Notes: generated by a model not told the origin, from the letters alone. 64,000 nt of DNA from Hyphococcus flavus (GCF_028748065.1 NZ_CP118166.1:1379501-1443500), one strand, 5' to 3'. Numbered from the stretch's first letter, positions 8,503-16,981 are shown. Program-made: numbers and translations.

Positions 8503-9213
8503 ATGACAGGTACAACAATCAACCAAGGGCAAAGGCTGACAGGCGGAGCGAAGCTGGCAGTGGATATGGGCCCGCTTGCTGTGTTTATGATCGCCTACTT
8601 TCTCGGGCAACGCCTCGCGCCTTTCGCAGGTGGTCTTATCGGAGAGGATTGGTCCATTGCTGATGGCGAAGAGATGTTTCTTGCCGTCGGACTTTTCATG
8701 CCGGCGTTTTTAATCGCATTTATTTATTCTGTTTGGAAAGAACGACGGGTTGCGCCGATGTTACTCGTGACCGGCGTGATAGTTGGCGTTTTGGGTTCAT
8801 TGACCCTAATTCTGCACAATAAGACATTTTTTTATATGAAGCCGACCATTGTGTACGCCCTTTTTACGTCGGTGTTGACTGCGGGTATCGTAACCCGGCA
8901 AAATTTTTTGAAAATTCTTTTCGACGGCGCCTTTCATATGCCAGATGAAGCATGGCGAAAGCTTACTAAAAGGTATGCGATTTTTTTTGCGGTTCTTGCT
9001 GTCGCAAATGAAATCGCCTGGCGTTATTTCATGCGCGATTGCGACCTAGCTGGTGGGGCGGCCTGCAGCGGCGAAAAGCACTGGGTGAACTTGAAAGTCT
9101 TCGGTTTCACTATCATCAGTTTAGTGTTCACCGGGTTTCAGGCGCCGCTAATCGCCAAGCACATGCCTAGGGAAGAAGACGAAAGCGGAAAATCCGATCA
9201 AAGTCCTTCCTGA
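8503..9213 (+). CDS. yciB: Inner-membrane septation protein A (YciB/IspZ family)
   Basis: 236-residue polytopic inner-membrane protein of the YciB/IspZ family, needed for normal septation and envelope integrity in the enteric bacteria where it was studied. The N-terminus 'KLAVDMGPLAVFMIAYFLG' matches the family start (usually 'KLLLDFLPLLLFFIVYK'). Five to six hydrophobic segments follow, including 'LLVTGVIVGVLGSLTLIL', and 'YAIFFAVLAVANEIAWR' matches the conserved late region. ATG 8503 has GGAG upstream. Its 3' end overlaps the convergent Nudix gene by 16 bases. Confidence 0.88.
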   Translation: MTGTTINQGQRLTGGAKLAVDMGPLAVFMIAYFLGQRLAPFAGGLIGEDWSIADGEEMFLAVGLFMPAFLIAFIYSVWKERRVAPMLLVTGVIVGVLGSLTLILHNKTFFYMKPTIVYALFTSVLTAGIVTRQNFLKILFDGAFHMPDEAWRKLTKRYAIFFAVLAVANEIAWRYFMRDCDLAGGAACSGEKHWVNLKVFGFTIISLVFTGFQAPLIAKHMPREEDESGKSDQSPS

Positions 9214-9731
9214 GGATTGGAAAAAGGAGAAAATTGTTCAGCATTGATAACCTCGCGATAGTGCCTCAAGGCCCAGTCGACGCTCGGGAACGCGAGATCC
9301 GTCCAAGGGATTTCATTCCAGGGAAATAGTTTAACCTCTTGGCTTTCAGGGCCCGCTGCGATCTCATCTTGTTTCAATGTAGCGCGATATATTATCTGCA
9401 CTTGTGAAATACGCGGGATAGAATAAATCGCCAGCACCCGGTCGATTTCTATACTGGCGCATGCTTCTTCCTGAGCTTCGCGTTTTGCTCCAACCTCAGG
9501 CGTTTCATGTAGTTCCAGATAGCCTGCAGGTAACGTCCAAAAGCCGCTCCTTGGCTCGATAGAGCGGCGGCAAAGCAGGATTTTATCGTTCCAGGTTGTT
9601 ACGGAGCCGACAACGATTTTTGGGTTCTGATAGTCAACGAATCCGCATTCAGAGCATACGGACCGCTCCATATTATCCCCAGGCGGAACAGCGCGTTCGA
9701 AATTCGGTTCTCGTCCATACTGATCATTCAT
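9198..9731 (-). CDS. Nudix hydrolase with N-terminal zinc-ribbon-like segment
   Basis: 177-residue hydrolase of nucleoside diphosphate-linked substrates. The Nudix box is seen as 'GYLELHETPEVGAKREAQEE' (consensus Gx5Ex7REUXEE). It is preceded by 'SVCSECGFVDYQNPKIVVG', the short Cys pair typical of the NADH-pyrophosphatase/ADP-ribose pyrophosphatase-like group that has a zinc ribbon before the catalytic fold. Only one CxxC is present, so zinc binding is uncertain. Substrate unknown. Transcribed convergently with septation protein A and divergently from the MarR gene. Confidence 0.85.
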   Translation of the reverse strand: MNDQYGREPNFERAVPPGDNMERSVCSECGFVDYQNPKIVVGSVTTWNDKILLCRRSIEPRSGFWTLPAGYLELHETPEVGAKREAQEEACASIEIDRVLAIYSIPRISQVQIIYRATLKQDEIAAGPESQEVKLFPWNEIPWTDLAFPSVDWALRHYREVINAEQFSPFSNPQEGL

Positions 9732-9856
9732 GGTCGGCTTCCTGACAAAATAGTGATCGCTTGGTTGTAGAATATCCGTTTAGACCCTAATTTGGGGATT
9801 GACCGTAGGCGGTGCATTTTTGTAGATGACGCCAATAAGGTGACTTTAATCGTCAT

Positions 9857-9882
9857 GTTGAACATTCCGCACCGAGTATAAT
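9857..9882 (+). promoter_or_regulatory. Candidate promoter of the MarR-type gene
   Basis: A perfect -10 hexamer TATAAT lies at 9877-9882, about 150 bases before the MarR start. A weak -35-like TGTTG element is near 9856-9861. The surrounding 9732-10031 gap, between divergent genes, shows nothing else clear. Confidence 0.35.
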
Positions 9883-10031
9883 TTTGCACGCCAACCAGAA
9901 TCATGCAAAGCGAACCCCTCGCCAGCTCGCAGGAATTTACACCGCAAACAGACCAGCCATGTGCATAGTGCTTCTAAGTAACAGCCATGGCGTCGCTAAC
10001 CGCCTTTTTGAAGCCAAGTATGGAGAACAAG

Positions 10032-10589
10032 ATGGCTTATTCACTTAAGAATTCACCAGGACACCTGCTGCGCCGTGCGCAACAGTACGCCCACGACCTT
10101 TATTCGTCTTCTGTCGGCAACACAGGTCCGACGCCACGTCAATATGAAGTGCTGCATGTGGTCGCAAATAACGAAGGATTAAGCCAGACGGACCTTGTTC
10201 GGCACACAGGAATTGACCGCTCAACGCTCGCTGACATGATCGCGCGCATGATGAAAAAAGGGTTGCTGTCCCGCAAGCGCACCAAGGAAGACGCACGAGC
10301 TAACGCGGTCTCTATCACGGCTGCGGGCAAGCGCATGCTGACATCTGCAAACGCCAAGGTAGCGAAAGCAGAAAAGGCGGCCCTATCCGTTCTGCCAAAG
10401 ACGCAACAGGCCGGGTTTATGAAGGCGTTGCGGTCATATGCTGAGGCCCTCGATAAAATGGATGAGGCTGCCGCTGCTCCTGCAAAGCGCGCAAAGAAAA
10501 CGACACGCAAGAAAACAACAGCGCGTAAAACGGCTAAACGTAAAGCGCCGGCAAAACGTAAGACCAAACGCAAGACAAAACGCCGCTAA
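10032..10589 (+). CDS. MarR-family regulator with histone-H1-like basic tail
   Basis: 185-residue protein. Residues about 1-130 form a MarR winged helix: 'PTPRQYEVLHVVANNEG', helix-turn-helix 'SQTDLVRHTGIDRSTLADM', and wing region 'KKGLLSRKRTKEDARANAV'. The last ~35 residues are nearly all Lys, Arg, Thr and Ala ('AKKTTRKKTTARKTAKRK' and on to 'RKTKRR'), like the C-terminal tail of eukaryotic and bacterial H1-type proteins. ATG 10032 is preferred because GGAG (10022-10025) sits six bases upstream. It stands alone before a terminator. The tail suggests high-affinity, low-specificity DNA binding added to a sequence-specific domain; ligand and targets unknown. Confidence 0.85.
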   Translation: MAYSLKNSPGHLLRRAQQYAHDLYSSSVGNTGPTPRQYEVLHVVANNEGLSQTDLVRHTGIDRSTLADMIARMMKKGLLSRKRTKEDARANAVSITAAGKRMLTSANAKVAKAEKAALSVLPKTQQAGFMKALRSYAEALDKMDEAAAAPAKRAKKTTRKKTTARKTAKRKAPAKRKTKRKTKRR

Positions 10590-10610
10590 AAACAAACGGC
10601 TGTTTCTGAT

Positions 10611-10646
10611 AACGTCGCCGGTTCATCAGCCGGCGGCGTTTTCTGT
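10611..10646 (+). terminator. Rho-independent terminator of the MarR-type gene
   Basis: Eleven-base stem (10611-10621 with 10630-10640, one G-T pair) and an eight-base loop, followed by a T-rich run. It sits 22 bases after the MarR stop. Confidence 0.8.
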
Positions 10647-10650
10647 TGCT

Positions 10651-11163
10651 TTATTTCTGCCTTCTGACTTGGCGCCATTCTTCTCTTGGCGGTGCGGCTA
10701 GTGTTTTAGACCTAGGGCCGTATCCTCCAAGACTAATGGTACGGTCATACATGATGAGCGCCGCAGCCACGGATAGGTTGACGCAAAATCTGGTTGGAAT
10801 TTTTACAATAGTCCCGCACAGCATTTTGGCTTCAGGTGAAAGATCGCCTTTCTCTGGCCCCAGCAGATAGGCAGCATTCAATGGATGTTGAAACTGTGGC
10901 AGATCAATGGCGTTTTCATCCAGCTCAACGCCAACGAGCATGCAACCTTTCGGCAGGCGCATTTCATCAAGACTTTCCCATTCGTAGAGCGGCACGTGTG
11001 CCGCGCTCCTGGCCGTATCAGACAAGTTGATTTCCTTGGCTCGATGATGTGCTGCGATCGTGAAAGTAAAACTGGCGTTAAATGCATGTGCGGTGCGCAA
11101 AACGGCGCCCAAATTCATTGCTTTCGATATGCGTTCTGACCCGATTCCGAAATAGCCGCGCAT
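10651..11163 (-). CDS. TrmH/SpoU-family RNA methyltransferase
   Basis: 170-residue SPOUT-fold 2'-O-methyltransferase acting on tRNA or rRNA. The three family motifs are present: motif 1 'NLGAVLRTAHAF' (Asn/Arg pair), motif 2 'LLGPEKGDLS' and motif 3 'IPTRFCVNLSVAAALIMYDR', which form the trefoil-knot SAM site. It is short, lacking an N-terminal RNA-binding extension, like TrmL-type single-domain members. The substrate cannot be told from sequence. Convergent with the MarR gene. Confidence 0.85.
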   Translation of the reverse strand: MRGYFGIGSERISKAMNLGAVLRTAHAFNASFTFTIAAHHRAKEINLSDTARSAAHVPLYEWESLDEMRLPKGCMLVGVELDENAIDLPQFQHPLNAAYLLGPEKGDLSPEAKMLCGTIVKIPTRFCVNLSVAAALIMYDRTISLGGYGPRSKTLAAPPREEWRQVRRQK

Positions 11164-11258
11164 TGCCTGACCCTGTTGATACCCGTCTCTTGCGGTAATG
11201 TTGCCCGCGCGACGTGGTCAAGTAGACGCAGCAAGCCATTTCAGGGCATGATATACGT

Positions 11259-11768
11259 ATGAGCGATACTAAACTAGCGGACGAAGCCGACGAGGACGGA
11301 CGAATCAAATTTCTGTTGATCGCGTCTGATTGCCCTGAGGCAAGGCTAGCCGCCTTCTTTACGGGAAGGCGGGCAAAACGTTCCAATGCACGCGTTTTGG
11401 TGTTGCATGTGATGGAGCCGCCGGAGTTTGGGCATTGGGCTACGGTGGAAGAAACCATGCGCGCTGAGGCAGAAGAAAAAGCAGAAGCGCTGCTTAATGA
11501 ATTTGCAGCGGAGGTGAAGGCGCAAGCGGGCGAGGAGCCTGAGCTGATCATGCGTGAGGGCGCTATAGTCGATGAATTGAAGAAGCTGATTGAAGAAGAC
11601 AAAGAAATCGCGATTTTGTTTCTCGGTGCATCTGCAGGTCAAAAGGGTCCGGGTCCGTTAGTTTCGGCGCTTGCCCAAAAGCCAGCTTATCTTGGCGCCA
11701 GGCCTATCCCGGTCACTGTTGTGCCAGGTGCTATGACACGTGAAGAATTACGCCGCCTCGCAGGGTAA
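11259..11768 (+). CDS. Universal stress protein, UspA family
   Basis: 169-residue single-domain Usp protein. Starts a Rossmann-like strand at 'KFLLIASDCPEARLAAFFT', with 'NARVLVLHVMEPPEFGHW' as the second strand, and a long helix rich in Glu/Ala. The C-terminal part 'ILFLGASAGQKGPGPLVSAL' replaces the classical ATP motif G-2x-G-9x-G-S/T, so ATP binding is uncertain. A class V aminotransferase begins within five bases of its stop, so both are probably on one transcript. Confidence 0.8.
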   Translation: MSDTKLADEADEDGRIKFLLIASDCPEARLAAFFTGRRAKRSNARVLVLHVMEPPEFGHWATVEETMRAEAEEKAEALLNEFAAEVKAQAGEEPELIMREGAIVDELKKLIEEDKEIAILFLGASAGQKGPGPLVSALAQKPAYLGARPIPVTVVPGAMTREELRRLAG

Positions 11769-11772
11769 GATA

Positions 11773-12879
11773 GTGCGCGATCAGTTTCATTTTCCGGATA
11801 AGCATTACTTTCTATCGCATTCTGTAGGGGCTCAGCCGATATCATACGATAACTTTTTTCGTAATGGTTTCGCAGACCCGTGGGAAAAAGAAGGTTTTCA
11901 TGTTTGGGAGCCTTGGTTTGGCGCCATTGACGGATTCAAGCGGGGGCTATCGGCAATTATTGGTGCGCACCCGCAAGACATTTGTCCGCTATCCAACGTT
12001 TCGGATGGCGCATCTAAGATAATGCTTTCTCTGCCGGAACGGCGAAGAAGACGTAAGATCGTATTGACAGAGGACGACTTCCCCACAATGGGATTTGCCT
12101 TGGCGCAAGGTCGGCGGCTTGGCTACGAGATTGTTTTTTTACCGGGCGGAGCGCGGCTCGCCGATCCGGACGCATGGGCGCCAGCATTTGAAGATGACGT
12201 TCAGCTTGTGGCCGTCATGCAGGTTTTTTCAAATACATCTGTCCTCTCTCCTGTCAGAGAGATAGCCAGACGCGCCAGGGAAAAGGGCGTGTTCTGTTTG
12301 GTTGATGCGGCGCAAGCCGCTGGAGCTGTTCCTGTTCGGTTGAACGAATGGCGGCCTGATTTTGCCCTTGGAACGTCCTTGAAATATTTGTGTGGCGGTC
12401 CTGGTGCTGCCTGGATGTGGGCGGATAGGGAAAGCGCTAATCAGTGTGCGCCACTAAATGTCGGCTGGTTTTCTCACAAAGACCCGTTTGAGTTCGATAT
12501 AAAACATTTCAAATATGCAGAGGGCGTTGGCCGATTTACAGGCGGGACGCCTTCTGTCGCGCCACTCGCTGGGGCGCTGGCCGGCCAGAATGTTATCAAT
12601 GAATATGGTGTTGAGCGGGTTTATGAGCATAATCAACGGCTTCTGTCTCGTTTGGCCGACGCACTCCCTAAGGGCGCATTTCTTTCAACAATCCGGGAAG
12701 GAATGCGCGGCTCTGCTGTTTTGATAAAGGTAAAGGACTACGCAGCCGCAGCAGCTCATTTAGCACAGGCGGGCATTCACCATGACACACGACTTGGCGC
12801 GGTGCGTGTGTCATTTCATCTTTACAACGACGAAAATGATGTCGATGCGCTAGTGAAGGCGCTCGAACCGCATTTATAA
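11773..12879 (+). CDS. Class V aminotransferase-like PLP enzyme
   Basis: About 368 residues of fold-type I PLP enzyme, the group containing kynureninase, isopenicillin-N epimerase and cysteine desulfurase. The likely PLP lysine is in 'LGTSLKYLCGGPGAAWM'; the PLP-ring Asp is in 'CLVDAAQAAGAVPV'; 'RFTGGTPSVAPLAGAL' is the late substrate region. The length and 'NVGWFSH' segment look closest to kynureninase-like or uncharacterised members, but no catalytic Cys loop of a desulfurase is obvious. GTG 11773 lies four bases after the usp stop; an in-frame ATG at 11740 would overlap usp. Its 3' end overlaps xthA by six bases, tail to tail. Confidence 0.82.
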   Translation: MRDQFHFPDKHYFLSHSVGAQPISYDNFFRNGFADPWEKEGFHVWEPWFGAIDGFKRGLSAIIGAHPQDICPLSNVSDGASKIMLSLPERRRRRKIVLTEDDFPTMGFALAQGRRLGYEIVFLPGGARLADPDAWAPAFEDDVQLVAVMQVFSNTSVLSPVREIARRAREKGVFCLVDAAQAAGAVPVRLNEWRPDFALGTSLKYLCGGPGAAWMWADRESANQCAPLNVGWFSHKDPFEFDIKHFKYAEGVGRFTGGTPSVAPLAGALAGQNVINEYGVERVYEHNQRLLSRLADALPKGAFLSTIREGMRGSAVLIKVKDYAAAAAHLAQAGIHHDTRLGAVRVSFHLYNDENDVDALVKALEPHL

Positions 12880-13677
12880 ATCCAGTTTCAGCGAAACTGG
12901 CGCGTGATCGGACGGTCTCTCCCAGCCTCGGGCGTCTTCATGAATGGTGTATGCTGAGGGGCCGCCAAAGAGTGCAGGCTTTCTTAAAGCTGGGCTGACC
13001 CATATGTGATCAAGGCGTCGTCCACGGTTTGATTTCTTCCAATCCCGTGCTCTGTAAGACCACCAGGTATAAAGCTTCTCCGGTTCAGGGATAAGCTCGC
13101 GCGCGACATCGATCCAGCCGTGGGCGTCGACGACCTTGCCAAGCTTTTCAACTTCTACAGGCGTATGTGAAACCACTTTTAAAAGCTGTTTGTGAGACCA
13201 CACATCGTGTTCGAATGGCGCTACGTTCAAATCACCTACAAGTACGGACTTGGAGCGAGGTCCAAGCTCAGCGAACCATTCGGCCATCTCTTCAAGGAAG
13301 TCGAGTTTATGAGCGAACTTATCGTTCGTTTTGGGGTCTGGCTCGTCGCCGCCTGAGGGAACGTAAAAATTATGAATACGCACGCCACCCGGAAGGCTCG
13401 CAGCGACATGCCGGCAATCTCCCTTGGCGCAAAATTCACGCTTTTCAATTTTTTTAAGTGGCAAACGCGAGACGATAGCCACCCCGTGATACCCTGCCTG
13501 GCCTGAAATCGCATGATGCTCGTACCCCGCTTCATGGAGCGCTTTTGCCGGAAAGTTGTCTTCAAGGCATTTGATTTCCTGAAGGCACAAAACATCAGGG
13601 TCTTCTTGCGTCAAAAACTTTTTCACGAGATCGATACGTAGCCGGACGGAATTGATGTTCCAGGTGGTAATTTTCAT
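12874..13677 (-). CDS. xthA: Exodeoxyribonuclease III
   Basis: 267-residue AP endonuclease/3'-5' exonuclease of base-excision repair. Starts 'MKITTWNINSVRLRIDLV'. Metal-binding Glu is in 'LCLQEIKC', active-site region 'HGVAIVSRLPL', 'VLVGDLNVAP' (Asp/Asn), 'RRLDHIWVSP' and final His in 'RPSDHAPV'. All key catalytic positions of the ExoIII fold are present. Divergent from the TauE gene, with a 120-base gap that holds both promoters. Confidence 0.95.
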   Translation of the reverse strand: MKITTWNINSVRLRIDLVKKFLTQEDPDVLCLQEIKCLEDNFPAKALHEAGYEHHAISGQAGYHGVAIVSRLPLKKIEKREFCAKGDCRHVAASLPGGVRIHNFYVPSGGDEPDPKTNDKFAHKLDFLEEMAEWFAELGPRSKSVLVGDLNVAPFEHDVWSHKQLLKVVSHTPVEVEKLGKVVDAHGWIDVARELIPEPEKLYTWWSYRARDWKKSNRGRRLDHIWVSPALRKPALFGGPSAYTIHEDARGWERPSDHAPVSLKLDL

Positions 13678-13800
13678 ATATTTGCCAGATGGGATGACGG
13701 GTGGGCTCTGATCGGCATTAGGCCGAGGAATTTGGCGGCGTCAACCCGAGGATGAGAAAGGCGATTGCGGCGAAAGGCGGTGCGTCATATTACCCCCGAA

Positions 13801-14571
13801 ATGGCGATTGACCTCATACTCCTTCCGGAAAACCTTACGATTTGGGCTGCCGTAGCGGCCGTAATGGCCAGTTTTTTTACAGCAGCGCTGACAGCCGCCT
13901 TCGGGCTTGGCGGCGGACTGGCTCTTCTTGCTTTGATGAGCGCCGTTTTCCCGGCGCCAGCGGTGATCCCGGTGCACGGCGTCGCGCAAGCAGGGTCGAA
14001 CGCCGGACGATTTTATCTGCAACGAAAAGACGTAGTTTGGTCCATTGTGGTTATGTTCAGCGCTGGCGGGGTGATCGGCGCCGCCATCGGCGGACGGCTG
14101 GCGGTGGAAACGCCTGTCTGGCTATTGAGAGGCGGCGTAGGGCTTTTCATCCTCTATTCCGTCTGGGGTCCAAGCATCAAAAAATTTGCACCGGGACGGA
14201 TAACATTTTTTACGACTGGCGTTGTTGCGTCGTTTTTAACGATGTTTTTCGGCGCTACTGGTCCGATCGCCGCCACTATGCTCTCAGCAGCAAAACTCGA
14301 CAGGCTGAATCTTGTCGCTACTCATGCCGCCTGCATGGTGTTTCAGCATACGTTCAAGATTATCGCCTTTGGGGTATTGGGGTTTGCGTTCGCCGAGTGG
14401 GCTTTTGTTATTGTGGCGATACTGCTTTCGGGCTTTGCGGGCACATATGCTGGCACGCATTTCTTGCGCCGCATGCCTGAACGGACATTCAAGCGCGGCT
14501 TTAAGTATATCCTGACAGCGATAGCAATTTACTTGCTAATCGCGGCGGCGATTAATTTTAAAACAGGTTGA
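13801..14571 (+). CDS. TauE/SafE-family anion permease
   Basis: About 256 residues, seven to eight transmembrane helices, of the sulfite exporter TauE/SafE family. The family's glycine-proline-rich repeat is seen twice: near the N-terminus 'AAFGLGGGLALLALMSAVFP' with 'PVHGVAQAGSNAGRFYL', and in the second half 'LTMFFGATGPIAATML'. ATG 13801 is preferred; an upstream in-frame TTG at 13765 adds 12 residues before the first helix. The transported anion is not predictable. Its end overlaps the convergent hypothetical gene by 14 bases. Confidence 0.85.
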   Translation: MAIDLILLPENLTIWAAVAAVMASFFTAALTAAFGLGGGLALLALMSAVFPAPAVIPVHGVAQAGSNAGRFYLQRKDVVWSIVVMFSAGGVIGAAIGGRLAVETPVWLLRGGVGLFILYSVWGPSIKKFAPGRITFFTTGVVASFLTMFFGATGPIAATMLSAAKLDRLNLVATHAACMVFQHTFKIIAFGVLGFAFAEWAFVIVAILLSGFAGTYAGTHFLRRMPERTFKRGFKYILTAIAIYLLIAAAINFKTG

Positions 14572-15154
14572 ACGACGAACCTGTAATACTCACCGGCCAC
14601 CGACCGAATTCGAAAAGCCGAAACTTGGCTGCGAATGGATGGTTTTCAGCGTCGAAGTCGGTGTCCGCGGCGGCGATTAACGCCAGAGCGGCGCCGTTAG
14701 CCGCTTGAACGGCAGCGCCAACACCAAGGGTCTGGATCGCCTCGTCATCAAGATCGCTCAAATAGGAGAGCTCTTCGATGGCGTCCTTTGCCGGCGAAGA
14801 TACTTTTTCGGCGATCAGGGCCATTCCGATTCGCAGGGCGTCTTCTGATAATAGTTCCAGCGCACGGCCTGTTAGGTCCGCGCGTAAAGATTCTTCCGCC
14901 TCCCATGCCGGGCTTTGCCAGTCGAGGCTTTCCGCGGCGGCGGCGGCATCGTCCCAGTCGAGGAGCATTGCGATGTCAGCATCAGGAAAACCGAGGCCAG
15001 AACAATAATCGTCTGCGGCGGCCTTTGCGCCTGGCGTTAGCGCCTCGCCGATATTGGCGAACCACGGGATACGGTCCAGTGAACGTGCGAAGCGGGAAAG
15101 GCGTGCGAGGCCTGGCAGTTCGCGTTCGAGATCTTCGAGTTCTGTTTCGTCCAT
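14558..15154 (-). CDS. Hypothetical protein, acidic, alanine-rich
   Basis: 198 residues, no signal peptide or membrane segment, very acidic and Ala-rich ('LLDWDDAAAAAESLDWQSP'). It ends in a more basic, aromatic segment 'KFRLFEFGRWPVSITG'. The start 'MDETELEDLERELPGLARL' looks like the amphipathic first helix of a soluble helical protein. I do not recognise the family. Tail-to-tail overlap with the TauE gene. A strong - strand terminator lies 50 bases upstream of its start, isolating it from lolA transcription. Confidence 0.65.
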   Translation of the reverse strand: MDETELEDLERELPGLARLSRFARSLDRIPWFANIGEALTPGAKAAADDYCSGLGFPDADIAMLLDWDDAAAAAESLDWQSPAWEAEESLRADLTGRALELLSEDALRIGMALIAEKVSSPAKDAIEELSYLSDLDDEAIQTLGVGAAVQAANGAALALIAAADTDFDAENHPFAAKFRLFEFGRWPVSITGSSFNLF

Positions 15155-15204
15155 CGCGTTCGACTTTCAGATTCCGGCTGGCGCTTAGCGAGCGCTAACC
15201 AAAA

Positions 15205-15241
15205 GAAAAAAGGCGTCCGACCTTACAAAAGATCGGACGCC
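15205..15241 (-). terminator. Strong rho-independent terminator, - strand
   Basis: Perfect nine-base stem GGCGTCCGA / TCGGACGCC (15212-15220 with 15233-15241). In the - direction it is followed by a long T-rich run (15197-15211). It is 208 bases downstream of lolA, with the candidate small RNA in between. Confidence 0.85.
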
Positions 15242-15412
15242 AAGCTGCGCTGTTGCGCCTACGCCGGGAGGGGATATTCCGGCGACGCGACGGCTTATCA
15301 GGCCTGCAAGCGGGGGGGCAACGCCGGCCCGATCTTGAACGCCTATCGCGTACTGTTACATTAACGCATCACCGGCCAGTTTTTCAATAGAGGCGTCAAA
15401 AAAAACTTGCAT
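15212..15412 (-). ncRNA. Candidate small RNA (or mini-ORF transcript) with C-rich hairpin loops
   Basis: The 294 bases between lolA and the hypothetical gene hold no normal gene. Read on the - strand they show an ATG-started 18-codon frame (15356-15412, no Shine-Dalgarno). A run of six C follows near 15312-15318. Then a perfect six-base stem CGCCGG/CCGGCG (15262-15267 with 15279-15284) exposes an 11-base loop containing CCCCUC, and finally the terminator at 15212-15241. C-rich loops that pair with Shine-Dalgarno sequences are known in alphaproteobacterial sRNAs. No clear promoter seen, so this could equally be the lolA 3' UTR. Confidence 0.3.
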
Positions 15413-15448
15413 GTGACACTGTTACAAAATGGCAATTTAACCCTTCCT

Positions 15449-16201
15449 CTAACGATCCAGGAAGCGGCCGCCAGCGTCTGGCGCGCGGAATAATTCCCGA
15501 TCAAGGCGTTCGCCGACTTTCACATTGTCGAGAGTGACAACGGTTATACCGTTTTGGGCGTCGCGCACGATCCACCTGCGAAGGTCAAATTCAGGCGCTG
15601 ATGCGATCAGGGTCAACTCGCCTTCTGTTTCTTCATTGGTGGAGGAAAATGTGACGGCCACATTATCCACTCCGCGATCAACGCTTACGATTTTTGCATC
15701 GTCGCGATCAATTTCCCTGCTCAACAGGAATTTCAACGGTGTTTTTCCGACTGGGTATGAATCAGTTGTCTCGAGGTCTTGATCTCGTACATAAACGAGC
15801 CCGCCGTTAGCGACGATAAGGAGCGGTGTCGGCGGGTTATATTCGAAACGCAGGAAGCCTGGGCGCCGCAAATAGAACTTGCCGGAAGAAATCGCGCCCG
15901 ATGGAGCAATCTGCGTGAAATCCCCGTTTAGAGTGTCGAGATTTTCGATATAGCTGATGAGGTTTTCTGCGACGGTGTCATCATCCTCTTCTTCGAATAC
16001 AAGGTCGTCTTCTAACGGCAAACCCGCGGCTTCTTCGCGTTGTGAACTCTCCGCAGCGTCTTGCTGCGGCTGTGTTGATTGTTGTTGCGATGTTTCTTCC
16101 TGCACCATTGCGACAGCAATCGTATTGGATGCAGCCGCAGTTTGCGGCGCGACGAAGTCCGCGCATGTCAGCGAAATCATTGAAAGCAAGGCGAAACTCA
16201 T
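15449..16201 (-). CDS. lolA: Outer-membrane lipoprotein carrier LolA
   Basis: Periplasmic chaperone that takes lipoproteins from LolCDE to the outer membrane; about 250 residues. N-terminal signal peptide from ATG 16201 ('MSFALLSMISLTCADFV'). A Gln/Glu/Ser-rich linker covers about residues 35-75, then the LolA fold: 'LDTLNGDFTQIAPSG', 'GKFYLRRPGFLRFEYNPP' (the conserved PGKFRW-type segment), 'PLLIVANGGLVYVRD' and 'PLKFLL'. AAGGG stands eight bases upstream of ATG 16201; a longer frame starts at 16294 without such a site. The acidic low-complexity linker between signal and domain is longer than usual. Third gene after the OYE-like and GST genes on this strand. Confidence 0.87.
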   Translation of the reverse strand: MSFALLSMISLTCADFVAPQTAAASNTIAVAMVQEETSQQQSTQPQQDAAESSQREEAAGLPLEDDLVFEEEDDDTVAENLISYIENLDTLNGDFTQIAPSGAISSGKFYLRRPGFLRFEYNPPTPLLIVANGGLVYVRDQDLETTDSYPVGKTPLKFLLSREIDRDDAKIVSVDRGVDNVAVTFSSTNEETEGELTLIASAPEFDLRRWIVRDAQNGITVVTLDNVKVGERLDRELFRAPDAGGRFLDR

Positions 16202-16303
16202 TCCTTTTCCCTTCTCAATTAGAGATCTGACGATATTAGCGCCCGGAAAGTCAAAAACCCGCCGCAAATATGGCGGCGGCAAGGCCAGTACCACACAATA
16301 TTG

Positions 16304-16972
16304 TTATCGCATAAGAGCGTAGGGGCCGCCGCGCTCAAGCGCGCGCTGGTAAGCAGGACGTTGCTGTATCCGAGTAACTGCAGCTGCGACATTTGGATAA
16401 TTTTTAATATTTCCGCGAGCTGTGAACGCTTCCATAGGAAAACTCATGATGATGTCTGCTGCCGTCATATCCGGTCCTGCAAGCCATGCATCAGTACTCA
16501 GTTCGGCTTCCAGATAATCGAAAAGCGCCTTCATCGTGTGATCGAGATAGCCGTCTTTGACGCCTTTCACGAGCCGCTTGGCGAGCGGACGAACGAAAAA
16601 CGGCATCGGCGCCGTTTCCATCCGGTTCAGCATCAATGTCAGCACTAGCGGGGGCATGTAAGAGCCTTCCGCTGCATGCATCCAGTACCGGTATTTCTCA
16701 TAAAGTGCGCCGCCCTGCGGCGGGCGAAGCCGCCCATTCCCATACTGATCGACAATGTATTCCATCATCGCCCCAGTTTCCGCATAAATCGCACCACGAT
16801 CTTCGATGACGGGCGACTTCCCGAGCGGGTGAACTTTTTTCAGCGTTGCCGGGGCTAGATTGGTCTTTTTGTCCCGGTCGTAACGCTTGACCTCGTATTC
16901 GACGCCAAGTTCCTCAAGCAGCCAGAGGACGCGTTGTGAGCGGGAATTTTCAAGATGATGAACTGTAATCAT
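16304..16972 (-). CDS. Glutathione S-transferase family protein
   Basis: 222 residues. Thioredoxin-like N-terminal domain with 'MITVHHLENSRSQRVLWLL' (Ser as the likely catalytic residue), the cis-Pro segment 'HPLGKSPVIEDRG', and 'AETGAMMEYIVDQYG', the E/S glutathione-binding turn. A helical C-terminal domain follows, with 'AGPDMTAADIIMSFPME', the conserved N-capping box. Looks like a fungal/bacterial GST of the GstB/Ure2-like group. It starts nine bases after the OYE homologue stop, so the two are co-transcribed, suggesting electrophile or xenobiotic handling. Confidence 0.88.
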   Translation of the reverse strand: MITVHHLENSRSQRVLWLLEELGVEYEVKRYDRDKKTNLAPATLKKVHPLGKSPVIEDRGAIYAETGAMMEYIVDQYGNGRLRPPQGGALYEKYRYWMHAAEGSYMPPLVLTLMLNRMETAPMPFFVRPLAKRLVKGVKDGYLDHTMKALFDYLEAELSTDAWLAGPDMTAADIIMSFPMEAFTARGNIKNYPNVAAAVTRIQQRPAYQRALERGGPYALMR

Positions 16973-16981
16973 GGGTTTGCC

